This document shows, piece after piece, positions 48,531-64,000 of a stretch of DNA of 64,000 nucleotides. The DNA lies in NCBI RefSeq assembly GCF_004027225.2, contig NC_044289.2:12734354-12798353 (forward strand), in the 5' to 3' direction. The translations under genes and the position numbers were made by a program. Positions within the stretch are counted from its first letter, which is position 1, and every line of letters begins with the position of its first letter. The stretch is from Strigops habroptila. Taxonomy: Eukaryota; Chordata; Aves; Psittaciformes; Psittacidae. Below the pieces are notes generated by a model, which did no database searches, was not told where the DNA came from, and saw only the letters and a list, made by a program, of their open reading frames with translations.

Positions 48531-50080
48531 CCCTCCCGCTTTGTTCTGGATGTAGCCGGGTACCATCGATCCATACAGCTCAGTCCTTGCAGGGCTCAAA
48601 CCCGAGTTGGAGAGGATGGTGCTGCAGAGCTCTGTGCAGCCTTACACAGCCTTTAGACAGGGCTTAAAACCCTAAATCCAGGCACAGCCCCCTGATCCCT
48701 GCTCCCTTCTGTTCCACTCCTGTTGAGTATCCCCCAGCAGTGTTGTGTTGCCCACACATTGTCCTGGCCCTGGGGCTGGTGGGGCTCAGCTGGGGCTTGT
48801 TTTGGGTGGCAGCACTGCTGGTCAGTGGCCATGGATGGGTTCAGTGGCTGGGCTTGTACCAGCACAACAGGGCTGTGCCTGAGCAGCTGCCCTGGAAGCT
48901 GCTCTGAGCCTCCTCTTTCTCTTCTGTGAGGTTAAGTGTAAGGGTGGAGCTGGACTGACAGAAGCAACTGGCTTGTCTGAGGTGGCTGTGGCAAAATGAA
49001 ATCCATGTAGTGAGGCCCTTTACTTGTTTTCAAGGCAGTTGTTCCCCTTGTTTCTACGGCACAGGAGAGACAGGCACTGTTTCTGATGCTGTGGAAGCTG
49101 CTGTGGCTGTGTCCAAGCTGGGCTGTACCTGGGTCACTGGTGCACAGGAGCAGTGAGGGGACTTGTGGCTGTAGCTCAGCCCTTCTGCTCCCATGACTGG
49201 GAGCCCTTCTCCACTGGGAATGCTGCTGGTGGCCCCAGGGCTCTGCTGCAGCACTGCAGCCTCCAAGCACATTCCCCAGAATTCCTGGCTGGAGGCTGGT
49301 GAATGGGACAAGGCTGTATTCCACCAGCTTGCTCTCTGTAGCTGATGCCTAATGCTTTCCCCAGCAGCTCCTGCCCTGCAGGGCTTTGGAGCATGGGGCA
49401 GGTGGCCCCTGGTCACCCAATTACCAGGACAGGGACTGTGCCCAGAAACAGAGTGAAATCCAGCTCCTGGGGTGGGGGGTACAGTACAGAGGCAGCAAGG
49501 TGAGGGCAAATACAAGAGCAGGAGCAGAGCTTTATGGCTCAACAGTGGTGTACATTGTGGTTGTATTTAGCTTTGGGAAGCCACCAGTCTGTCACTCCCC
49601 AGTGGGCAACTGCACCAGCAACCCCTCATTGTGAACCAGAGGAGTCAGGCAGCCAATACCAGGTCCTGCCCCATGCTGTGCAGATGGACCTGTGCAGCCA
49701 GTCCTTATGCTGACCCCTCAAAACATGATCCCATTGCCCCTGTGCTGCCCTCCAGAGCTAAACCACCACCACCCCCTGGCACAGGGCTTATGGCCAGAGC
49801 CTCACTATTTATATCTGAAGATGCTTTAGGGGGGAAAAAATGCAGAATTCCATATTCGTTCTGTTCTGCTGAGGCTTTAACCCAACCCTTGAGACAGCCA
49901 CTGACAGCTGGGATGGGGCAGGGAACCACCATTAACAGAGTGAAGTGTCCCAGGAAAAAACTGCAACCGAAGGCTCTGTCCTTTAATGGGTCACTGGTGC
50001 TGGGCTGCAGCCACCAACCGCTCCCAGGTAAGGAAAATCCAAGGAATGGACAATTTCAGACTAACAGCTTTAAAAAAAAA
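48531..50080. other. LSM14B-PSMA7 convergent intergenic region
   Basis: About 1.5 kb between the distal LSM14B poly(A) signal and the PSMA7 poly(A) signal on the other strand. It is moderately GC-rich with no recognisable gene or repeat family. Confidence 0.7.
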
Positions 50081-50091
50081 CACTAAGTAGG

Positions 50092-50097
50092 TTTATT
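50092..50097 (-). terminator. PSMA7: PSMA7 polyadenylation signal
   Basis: TTTATT on the plus strand is AATAAA on the gene strand, 114 bp beyond the PSMA7 stop codon. This gives a short 3'UTR of roughly 130 bp, with cleavage expected around 50070-50080. Confidence 0.8.
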
Positions 50098-50210
50098 GTA
50101 GGTCTCCCGAGGGGCAGAGTATGGACAAATGGAATGCCTACACGTGGTCTATACAGAATAACCCATCGCTTCAGTTAAAAAGCAGCAGCTGAGCCATTGC
50201 CTTTCATTCA

Positions 50211-55402
<5,192 letters not shown>

Positions 55403-55868
55403 CTACGCATCCAGCGTAGGCGGCCGCCTCGGCTCGCCTCATCGCTGCGCTGGCGCATTTGGCGTACAGGGAGTCCGTCCTACGCAGTTGGCGCAGGCGG
55501 CGGCTGCCGGCGGAGGCAGGGAGCTGCTGCTCGCCTGCGACAGGAAGCCCGGCAGCAGGGACGCACCATGTGCGGCCGGCGGGGAGGCGGCGGCGGGGCG
55601 GCGGCGGGCGCTTCCCGCCCCTTCCCCAAATCCCCGCCGGTTCTCCCCCGCCCCGAGCCGGCGGCGCGGGCAGCGAGGCGAGGGCGGTGCGGGCCGCTGG
55701 CGGTGCGGTGCCGGTGGCTCTTTGCGAGGCGCAGATCGTACCATCTGCGGCGGCCCCCCCCCTCCCCGTGCACTGCGGAGAATCCCTGCACGGCAATAGC
55801 GGCCAGATAATAACAATATTATTAGAGCCTGGAACAGATATATTATAGCCACATAAAAAAACCCCACC

Positions 55869-55937
55869 ATGTCGGTTGCCTTTGCTTCTGCTCGCCCAAG
55901 AGGCAAAGGGGAGGTCACCCAGCAAACTATCCAGAAG
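55869..55937 (+). CDS. SS18L1: SS18L1 coding exon 1
   Basis: 23 codons ending TQQTIQK; start context CCCACCATGT. Donor CAGAAG then GTAAAA (GT at 55938-55939), phase 0. The frame stays open for 75 codons into the intron, but that sequence is Arg/Gly-rich and unlike the family. Confidence 0.95.
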
Positions 55938-58900
55938 GTAAAAAAGCATGCTTTTGTACAGCGGATTTTAGACATTTATTGCGCCCGTGCTCCTGGAGCT
56001 GAGGAAGGAGGCGTATTGCTGGGGCGATCAGGAGAACCAGGGAATTTGCGAGGGCTGCAGAGATGGACAGCTGGAGAGAGAGGTGGGGGAAGGAGGAGGA
56101 GGAGGAGGTGGAACAAAGCAAAGGTGTTCAGATCGCTGCAAAGAGAGAGCCGGAGGAGGACTTAGGAATAAAATCGGGATGGCACGTTATCTCTGCTGCT
56201 CCTAAGGGGGAAAAGGCTGCCAATAATACATTGGGAGATGGCAATGCAATTCGCAAGTATATGATTAATTTAGGACGGTGTGTCAGCTTCTGCTCCCCCC
56301 CCCCAAATCCAACCTAGAAAAAAATTGAATTAAAATAAATTAGTGAATTTGCAAAGGTTTTCTTTTGTATTTGGATGCGGAATGTTAATCTCTCTGAAGA
56401 TAGAGGGAGCACCGATCGCTGGCATCCTTCACATACCGTTATTTGCGATGTGTTTATGGACATTTCGTGACAGACAAAGGTTTAGGAAAGATTTTCTCTG
56501 GAGAGGAGCTCTCCGCATGGGTGTCATGTGGCGGCCGGAGCCGAAGGTTCCTAGTTGGGAAGTTATTGTCTCCTGTTCGGCGGGGCTGCAGCAGGGTCTG
56601 CACGCACATGCCCGGCGCCCCTTCCTCCCGCAGCCGGTCACGGTCAGTGCCGAAGAGGCTGGAAATGTCAGCGAAGAACGTGCGTGTTTTCCCTGTGGCC
56701 GCTGTTTGCCAGCTGTACGCGTGCCCCGCACGGGGGTGGTGCGGTTCCGCGGAGCTGTGTAACGCGGTCGGAGCGAGGTGCGTGTGTGCCCCGAGCGGTG
56801 CAGGCGTGAGCAGGGACCAGGGGTGAAGCGCCATTGCTCCTCCAGCGGTGACCGGGCACCGGCGGGTTTTGGTGTCAAGTTATGACTTCTAGGGAAAAAC
56901 CCAAACCCCTCAGTAGAAACCTGTGGCAGGGCAGAGGTGAAGGCAGAGAAACTGCCTCAAGAGAGGCTGAAGAGGTGACTTCACTCTCTGGAGGCTGTTT
57001 GGAAACTCATCCCGTTTGTGCAGCTCTTGCAGCACATGTGGGATGGTGAAGTGATTGATTTTAAATACTAAAATGTTTTGGACTTGGTGGATAAGTTTCT
57101 CTCTAACCTCCACATTGGTTGGGGCAGAATTTCATAATTCAGATAGTTTGCACTTAAACTCATGCCTGTAGCCACAGACAAAGGGCAGCCGAAGTATCTT
57201 CAGCTGGATTTTCAAACCCTTTCCTTTTGCATATTCATAAACTTCATGGAAGTTTCAAAATGTTGTTTCTTTACAAATAATGTGTAAAAACGTTTCATGT
57301 CTCAGGTACAGTTGCTGGTATGTTACTTCAGGACTGTTGGTCGATGTTGGGCTGTTGGCAGTGGTTTGTGGCAAGTGGTGGTGCTGAGGAAGAGACTTGG
57401 AGGCACAGAAGTGGGATGGGCTTTATAGTCATGTATAGAAATGGGCAGTAAGAGAAGAGTACAGAAAAGGAGCAGATGCTCTGCTAGGAGCTCAAAAAAT
57501 GTATTAAAGTGAGCTTTGTAGAACACATACCTATTTAATTGAAAGATTCTTATTTGCATTTGTGATATATAAGTATCTTATTTTTATTTATTAACTCAAT
57601 TGCAACAGTCTTTCAAAGCTGTTATTATTCCAGTACCAACAACTCCTAAAATCAATTTCACATGGAGGAAGTCAGAGCCTTTGGCAATAGAGCAGTGATG
57701 GTGGTGCTTTAAAATTGTTCCTCTAACAGCATTTGCAGGGCAGTAAACTTCAGTTTCTCCTGTGTAATGGAGATCAGAACTCGGTTCTTTTTTCCTAGTG
57801 AGTCAGGAAAGAGCTATTCCTGATTCCTTTATTGGCAAGGAAGATGTTCTTCAGCTAATTGTAGAAGCAGAGTCCTGAAGATATCTGTAATATTGCTTGG
57901 ACTCTTGCTGTTGAATATGTATTTTAACTAAATGTGAGAACGTTGTCAGTGGTATTTGTTGTGGAAACTGAAAAGGACACGTTTATATTCTTTGCTGATT
58001 CTATATGCAGAGGTTCCACTGACACGGGTGAAAATTCTGCATGACAGCGAGTACAGAGCACGAAACAAAGAGCTGCACTGGGAACCAGGCAGGAGTATTT
58101 TCCCTTAAAATTCCAGGCTGCACCTGGGTTGCCATGTGAGCACGGGCACACGTGCAGGAGGAACATGGATCCTTGGCTGACGGGGTTCGGATGTTCCCTG
58201 TCAGCGTGCGAGGTGCAGCCTGCAGACCACAGCAGCGCCCCTGCTCCTCACCCCTCGCTGGTGAGCTCCAGGGTGTCACTGCAAGCCCAACAGTCTGTGA
58301 TGGACAAGGGGGGTCCAGCCAGGTTCAGACCAACTTGCAAATTACAAGCAAGCACCAGGACAAGCCACACTCCCTAAGGGAGTGATTGAGAGTGCACCAG
58401 AAAGACTCTTTGCTCATTTTCCTATAATCTGACTCTTTGCCTCTGAATGGGTCAAGAACTGGTTCTCATCAGAAACATACCTACATGGATTAAATCACAT
58501 CTACAAAACCATCTTATTCTTTCCTCAAGAGTTCTTCTGTCCTGATGACACTGTGGGTCAAAAGCCCAATCTTGCAAGCACTTAGCAGCAGTGGTACCTA
58601 CAATCTGTATGACGTAGTGAGTTTTTGCCAGAAGTGAATCTGAATTTGTAAATGCTGTTGTCATTTTTCCAATCATTCACCCTCAGAAAGCTCCCCACAT
58701 GCACAGGAAAGCTGGGGGAAAGAGACAAACTATTGTATTTGAAATTTTAAAACAAATTAAAGGGTATTTTAAGCTTTTAATTGCATTATAAGTTCATTAC
58801 ATAAAGGTCAGTGGTCATTCTGTCCAGCAGCTCTGATCTTGGATGAAGCCTGTCACTAGAATTTAGTGTATGAAGCTAAGCTAGCAGCCGCTGATAAACA

Positions 58901-61762
58901 TAAATTAACTCATATATAATTACTCTGTTTTCATTGCAAGTTCTCCCTGCATTAGAACTGAACTGAACCCCACAGGACATGTTGGGATGTAATTCTCTTA
59001 AACGTGGTTTCAGTAGATCCAGTAATGTGTATTCTATACTTCCTCAGGCTCAGTAGTCTGCACATGGTAATCCCATGCAGGAAAACTAGTGGGTTCAAAT
59101 TGTTTGAAAGTACGTTTCACACTTGCAAGTAGACATGGCAGTAAAATCTGCAGTTTTGGAAAGGGTGGGTGATGTTTTAGAATGAGGCAGAGGTGTTTCA
59201 TAGTGAAAGCGTTTTCCTTCTTCAGCATTAAAATCCATCTGCCAATGAAGGAGCAAAAAAAGGTAAGTCCCTTAACTCATCTGTGTTGGGTATTTCAACT
59301 AACTCCTTTAAAGAGAACTGTTCATAAATGAATGATTTGAAAAGCACAACCTTGTGGCTCAATAAAGTCACGTGTAAGCACTTTTTAACACCGCAAGGCA
59401 ACAGAACTGACAAACCACCACCCACTGCCAAGAAGGGTGGATGTGGAGCATCACAAAACCACGGGACTTCAGTATGATTCTCATAGTAACGTGTTTTGAT
59501 CATATTTCTTTTATGCAGATGCTAGATGAAAATCACCACCTAATACAATGTATTATGGATTATCAGAGCAAGGGGAAAACTGCAGAGTGTACTCAGTGAG
59601 TATTATGAGTTTTGGAGCATGTTAGAAATTTTGGGTGTGTTTTTTCTGAAGAATAGTCCTATGAACAGTTCTGATCACTGAGAAAACAGTTGGGCTGTTT
59701 GTTTAGATTCACTTATATTTATAAATGTGTATCGTTCTTGGAAGGGAGGGCTTTTTCTGAAGAAAAAGATTTGATTATGTAGTATTTGCAATGTTTTTAA
59801 CAGGTCATTTATTAAAATAATTATAAATAATTATGGTTATTGGACCATTTGCTCTATGCAAGTTCATTAAATACATTTATATATACAATATAATATAAAT
59901 GCATTAAATAAAGTAGAATCACGTACAAAGTGAATAACACTTTTTCATCAGAAAGTGATTAAATGTTAAAGATCAGCCATGTGGTTACCTGTGGCTAAAA
60001 CGATGTGCACATAGAGGCACCCTCCTCCCTGTTTCCAGAGGTTTGACTCCTCACTTTGCTCAGTGGCACAGCAATTAGTTTGCTTTCGGATGCCCTCCTG
60101 TTCTTTACTATGAGCTTTTCCAGTTCATCGAGAGCTGTGAAGAAGCATCAATGGTTGAGGTGGTGCTTACGTGAGTAAACACTCCAGTTGGAGCACTCTT
60201 GAAACAACTCTTGTTCTTCTCAGCTTGCTGGCAGGGCAAAGAGGTTTTGGTTTTTGGAGTTCTGGAATTTCATTGCTACTAGAGCCTTGTTAAACAGAGG
60301 AAGAAGAAGTGGCTAATTGTTACAGCAGCTGCCCGGGTGTCAGTACTCAAAGACTGAGGTCCCAGCTTCAAAGTGCTTTCAATGGAGAGTGTTTTACCTC
60401 TCCCCTCCTCCAGGTTTACCCATTTGTAGAAGAGGTGTTGAACACACTGATGCTTGATGAAAAGCATGACAGCGCAGATATAGGTCATTACTGTAGCTAT
60501 GTATTATGGCAGATGAAAAGTGGGATAACATAGTTTAAATAATCAGTTGTAAATGGCAAAAAAAAAAAAGTTTGGAATTTTCTGTATTGTTAACCCTTTC
60601 CAAATGAGCTTTACTTCTTATTCTGTAGATACCAACAAATCTTGCACAGAAACCTGGTTTACTTGGCAACAATAGCAGATTCTAACCAGAATATGCAGTC
60701 CTTGCTTCCTGCAGTAAGTACCAGTGCTACCATCAGATACCGTTACTATGCCAGACGGAAATGTTCTTTGATTCTGTTACTGATCCATGTCAATAACCTT
60801 TTTTTTTAGTATTTTTCCAGCTACAAGTTTTGAAGTGGTCAAGTAGACCCTGCAACAAATCAAAAGTTACTTTTACTGTGTTTAAAACGCATTCTTTGGG
60901 ACATTTGTGTTAATCTCTGTCTCCACAGCTGAAGTTCTATATACTATAAATGGTGCAGTGGTGCAGGCCTGAACAGCCTCCATGTGTTCCAGATTCATTA
61001 TTCTTTACCTATTCTTACTGTATTCTTTACTCAGGAAAAAAAAAAAGCCACTATTTTATGTCAAAAACCTAATTCAGCAATTGGGCATGGGTTTGTCTTT
61101 AAACATTGTGTTATTCTGGCTAAATGGATTGATTTTGGAGGTATAACTCAAAATACAGCATAGCTTTATGCTTGACAAAGGTCAACTTGTCAACACGCTT
61201 CTGTATCATCTTTGCTAATGCATCTCCCCTCTGCAGTTATGTTCTGACCAGCACAAAATGAAATTCATGTAAGTGCAGGAGGGTTGAAACCAGATGATCT
61301 TTAAGGTCCCTTCCAATCCAAATCGTTCTATGATTCTATGATAAGCACAGAAGAATGGGCACAGAAGCCAGACTCTATTATAAGCACAGTTTTAAGGTTT
61401 TCCCTGTGCTGCCTGCTGGCTTCTCTGTGTCGTGCTGAATGTCATTCACACATAGTAGTCAAATGAAGAAAGGTTTACGCAAGGAAGCCCAGAAAGTGAA
61501 GGAAACACATATTTAATTGAGGCAGTTTTTAGTCATAGTCAGGCTAATTTGGGGGCTATTATTTTTTCTAATTAAAAACCTAACCAAAAGTTTGCTTCTC
61601 TTCCTTGTTATTTGCAGCCACCAACGCAAAACATAAACTTGGGCCCAGGAGGAATGACTCAGAGTGCATCCAACCAATCTCTCCATTCACAGAGCAATCT
61701 CAGTGATGCAATCGGGACGGGCCTTCCTCCTTCCTCCCTCATGCAGAGCCAGATTAGCAATG
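55869..61762 (+). CDS. SS18L1: SS18-like protein 1 (CREST), N-terminal 125 residues (4 exons, partial gene)
   Basis: SS18L1/CREST is a nuclear coactivator subunit of neuron-type BAF chromatin remodelling complexes, needed for calcium-dependent dendrite growth. Coding exons 55869-55937, 59519-59595, 60629-60713 and 61618-61762 join in phases 0, 2, 0 and 1. The product starts MSVAFASARPRGKGEVTQQT and continues IQKMLDENHHLIQCIMDYQS then KGKTAECTQYQQILHRNLVY, the SNH (SYT N-terminal homology) domain, roughly residues 10-75. It then enters the Gln/Ser/Asn/Met-rich region (NLGPGGMTQSASNQSLHSQS). MSVAFASARPRGKG is the SS18L1 start rather than that of SS18. The Gln/Tyr-rich transactivation exons lie beyond the right edge. 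Confidence 0.95.
55938..59518 (+). other. SS18L1: SS18L1 intron 1
   Basis: A 3.6-kb intron. The first 0.9 kb is GC-rich (island shore) with a GGAGGA tract near 56090-56115 and a C8-plus run near 56297. The rest is AT-rich. No exon or repeat family recognised. Confidence 0.8.
59519..59595 (+). CDS. SS18L1: SS18L1 coding exon 2
   Basis: It encodes MLDENHHLIQCIMDYQSKGK then TAECT plus two bases, the helical core of the SNH domain. Acceptor CTTTTATGCAG ends at 59518; donor CTCA then GTGAGT, phase 2. Confidence 0.95.
60629..60713 (+). CDS. SS18L1: SS18L1 coding exon 3
   Basis: It encodes QYQQILHRNLVYLATIADSN then QNMQSLLPA, the end of the SNH domain. Acceptor TTATTCTGTAG ends at 60628; donor GCA then GTAAGT, phase 0. 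Confidence 0.95.
61276..61342 (+). mobile_element. CR1 LINE short 3' tail
   Basis: Only the terminal CR1 segment is present: GGTTGAAACCAGATGATCTT, then TAAGGTCCCTTCCAATCCAA, ending with the tandem ATTCTATG words of the CR1 3' terminus. Plus orientation, in SS18L1 intron 3. Confidence 0.92.
61618..61762 (+). CDS. SS18L1: SS18L1 coding exon 4
   Basis: It encodes PPTQNINLGPGGMTQSASNQ then SLHSQSNLSDAIGTGLPPSS and LMQSQISN plus one base. Acceptor GTTATTTGCAG ends at 61617; donor AATG then GTGAGC, phase 1. Confidence 0.95.
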
Positions 61763-64000
61763 GTGAGCTTTGGTCCCCTTTGTGCTGCTTTGCTGTTGCT
61801 TGGCAACAAAATCATTAATGCAGAATATACTTACAGAGCTGTAAAAGATCTCTCCTAACTCACCTTTCAGGCATATGGGGGTTTCAGGCACATGCTGAAA
61901 TCATCACAAAATGGCTACAGTCAATAATGATGCTGGCTTCTGCAAGGACTCCAGTCTGCTTTGTGTTTCTATAGGGGAAATTAAAACCATCTTTTTAATG
62001 AAATGCCTAATGAAAATCACTAAGTAAAGATACAGCCAAGTTTTTAGTCAGAAAAATTATATCCTGTGGTATTTTTCTCTTGAAAGTGGAGGGGTTGGCC
62101 AGGGTGAAATGGAATTGCTTGCATGACTAACCACACAACCAAGCCTTTAGATTGCAAAGACCTTCCAGGATACATGCCCTCCTAACAATAACTTGGTGTT
62201 GCATCAGTCTTTGTCCTCTGCAGAAGCTTGCAGAGATTGTACTACACAGCCAAAGAGTTTGCACAGACATTTCATATGAATAAGAGAATATACTTTGTCT
62301 ATTTGTGTTTGTTTGTGAAACTGAAATTAATTGAAAGACAAACCAATTTTTTTTCACTCTGTGCATTTTATGTTATGAATAATCTGTTTATTTATTTTGT
62401 AGTTCATAGTTTTTTAGTCAGTTCTTGATTCTGTGGGTCTTTCCCAAAGTGACAGAGAGAAAAACCAGTTTCTGTAAATAGAAATATCTGATTATAAAAT
62501 CATAGATCTTGGAAGGGGGACTCGGGAGCAGATGCAGGCCATGAAATGACTTCTGAGTTCTTAAAAATCCATTTGTGGTCAAGCTGATACTACCTTTTAC
62601 ATTAATGGATGACGTGCCTACTTTAAACAGTTACAGCTTGTAAAGTGAACTTATTGAATTTATCTGGGCCTTCTTTTTTGGGAGATTTATTACCTAGTAT
62701 AAGTACTATAATAAGTCAGTCGAAACATTGTTTTATGTTACTAAGAATCTACATTTTCAGTGTTATTGTTGCTGGTTTTTCTTATTTGCCCCCAGTTCTT
62801 TATAGTAATTTAGTGCTGATTGAAAGAACCAGCCTCAGGACAGAAGCAGCCAGGACAGTTTACCTCATGTTGCAGGTCTGCCTCATGCTGCAGGTTTACC
62901 TCATGTTGCCCAAGCCTGGTACTAAAACCCAGGCTGAGTTGTGGGGGGCTCAGGGTAGGTACTTTACTGTCTGTCCAGTCACAGAGACTCCATCACTTGG
63001 GCAGTGGTAGCTATTCCATCAGGGACATATCAGCCCTGGGAACCAGACTGAGGACACAGCTACACTTCAGAACAGAGGTGTGACTGGGGATGTGGGTAAC
63101 AGCAGCAGTGCTGGCATGTGCTCTGCTGTGAGAACAGGGCCCTCACACCCTTGGGCTTGGGGGCACTCCCCTGGGTTGCCAGTCTCTCCTCTGCTGTCTC
63201 TGTGCCAGCTAGAACTGAGTCAGCACAGTGGTGCTGCGTGACACAGCATTCTTGAGGTGTAGGCTGACTTTGAGACTGAGCGATTCGCATCGGTCAACAA
63301 TTGTTGGGCAGCATTTTGGGGAAATTAGGGATAAATATGCAGAAATAATTCCAATATATGGGCTCTAGCACTTGTGACAATTTTTCAACTAATGGCAGTA
63401 GAGATGAAAGTCTGCCATGAAGAGGTACAGCACTGTAAGAGAGGGAAGAAAAGGGAAGAAGCCACAGAAGCTGCTACCTTTTATTCTTTACTGCCCTCAG
63501 TCAGGACTTTACAGGAATCACCTCTGCAGGACAGTCACCAGGTAACTACACGCATGGTGACTGCGCAGTGGCAGCCAGGTCAATTGTAATGATAATTCTG
63601 TCAATGGGGACAAGCTAAAAAACAACCCACCAGGACTTCAAATAATCCCCAAATCAGTGATTCTTCATGCCATAGCCATGCTCTCCTGTTTTCCCTTACA
63701 ATCACAAACTAGCCAAACCTTTGGGTTTTTTTGCTTTAAAGGCCAAGATTCTCTAAGTTTTCCCATGCATGTAGGGCAAGGTTTACCAACGCTTGCTTCA
63801 CTCCATCTCTCACACAAAACAACTCTAGCCCTGGTCAGACACCATGTGGCTTTGTGTTGCACAAGTAGAAGTAGCAGCTCTACAAAACCTGGAGCAAAAC
63901 ACAAGCTAGAGCTTGACTTATCTCCATCAATCTCAGTAGAGCTGTCTGTCTCATGTTGAAAATACTGCTTGCATCTCTCCACAAGAGGAAAATATAATAA
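61763..64000 (+). other. SS18L1: SS18L1 intron 4 (continues off the window)
   Basis: No next SS18L1 exon is recognised up to the window end. The stretch is AT-rich to 62800, then of mixed composition with a three-copy 18-bp repeat at 62858-62911. Confidence 0.75.
62858..62911. repeat. Three tandem copies of an 18-bp unit
   Basis: GTTTACCTCATGTTGCAG (62858-62875), GTCTGCCTCATGCTGCAG (62876-62893) and GTTTACCTCATGTTGCCC (62894-62911). Units 1 and 3 are more alike than either is to unit 2. Confidence 0.85.

Noticed and set aside
55869-56165. 98-codon frame reading from SS18L1 exon 1 into intron 1
   Set aside because: After the GTAAAA donor the sequence is Arg/Gly-rich and unrelated to SS18 proteins, whereas the exon at 59519 continues the SNH domain exactly. 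At most an intron-retention product.
62645-63010. 121-codon plus frame in SS18L1 intron 4
   Set aside because: Its regular YLMLQVCLMLQ words come from the three-copy 18-bp repeat; no other support.

Overview
The window looks like vertebrate, most likely avian (sauropsid), genomic DNA. Evidence: split genes with GT-AG introns, CpG-island promoters, CR1 LINE fragments with the sauropsid-type 3' end, a few old MIR-like SINE remnants, and short introns. Four protein-coding genes are recognised by translating spliced exons: TAF4 (minus, 5' part only), LSM14B (plus, complete), PSMA7 (minus, complete) and SS18L1 (plus, 5' part only). From memory this is the gene order of human 20q13.33, so the region is probably the orthologous block (chromosome 20 in chicken). 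The species cannot be named from the sequence.

Layout: 1-15934 is TAF4 intron with no recognisable exon. 15935-17023 is a large TAF4 exon, 17024-18942 an unusual low-complexity intron, and 18943-19258 the first coding exon. A CpG-island promoter region follows to about 20530. It contains CCAAT, NRF1 and TATA elements, and the TATA box points away from TAF4. About 15 kb of intergenic DNA follows (20530-35330) with two CR1 fragments. 35395-35880 is a GC-rich minisatellite upstream of LSM14B. LSM14B occupies 36296-46848 (nine coding exons including an in-phase candidate cassette) with a 3'UTR to about 48530. PSMA7 (50211-55189, seven exons) converges tail to tail on LSM14B. PSMA7 and SS18L1 are divergent from one CpG island, with start codons 679 bp apart. 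SS18L1 coding exons 1-4 lie at 55869-61762 and the gene runs off the right edge.

The products act at different levels of gene expression and protein turnover: TFIID core subunit (TAF4), P-body/mRNP translational repressor (LSM14B), 20S proteasome alpha ring subunit (PSMA7) and a neuronal BAF-complex coactivator (SS18L1/CREST). They are linked by synteny and two shared-promoter arrangements, not by a pathway.

I found no new enzymatic or defence system, no CRISPR array and no RNA gene. The most interesting unexplained structure is inside the TAF4 intron at about 18150-18810. Several degenerate copies of the first bases of the downstream TAF4 exon are repeated there, two of them with recognisable remains of the splice acceptor and one near-identical over 29 bases. 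Secondary points are an in-phase 39-codon LSM14B exon, the outward-facing TATA/CCAAT promoter at TAF4, and the long AG/GC minisatellite directly upstream of LSM14B.
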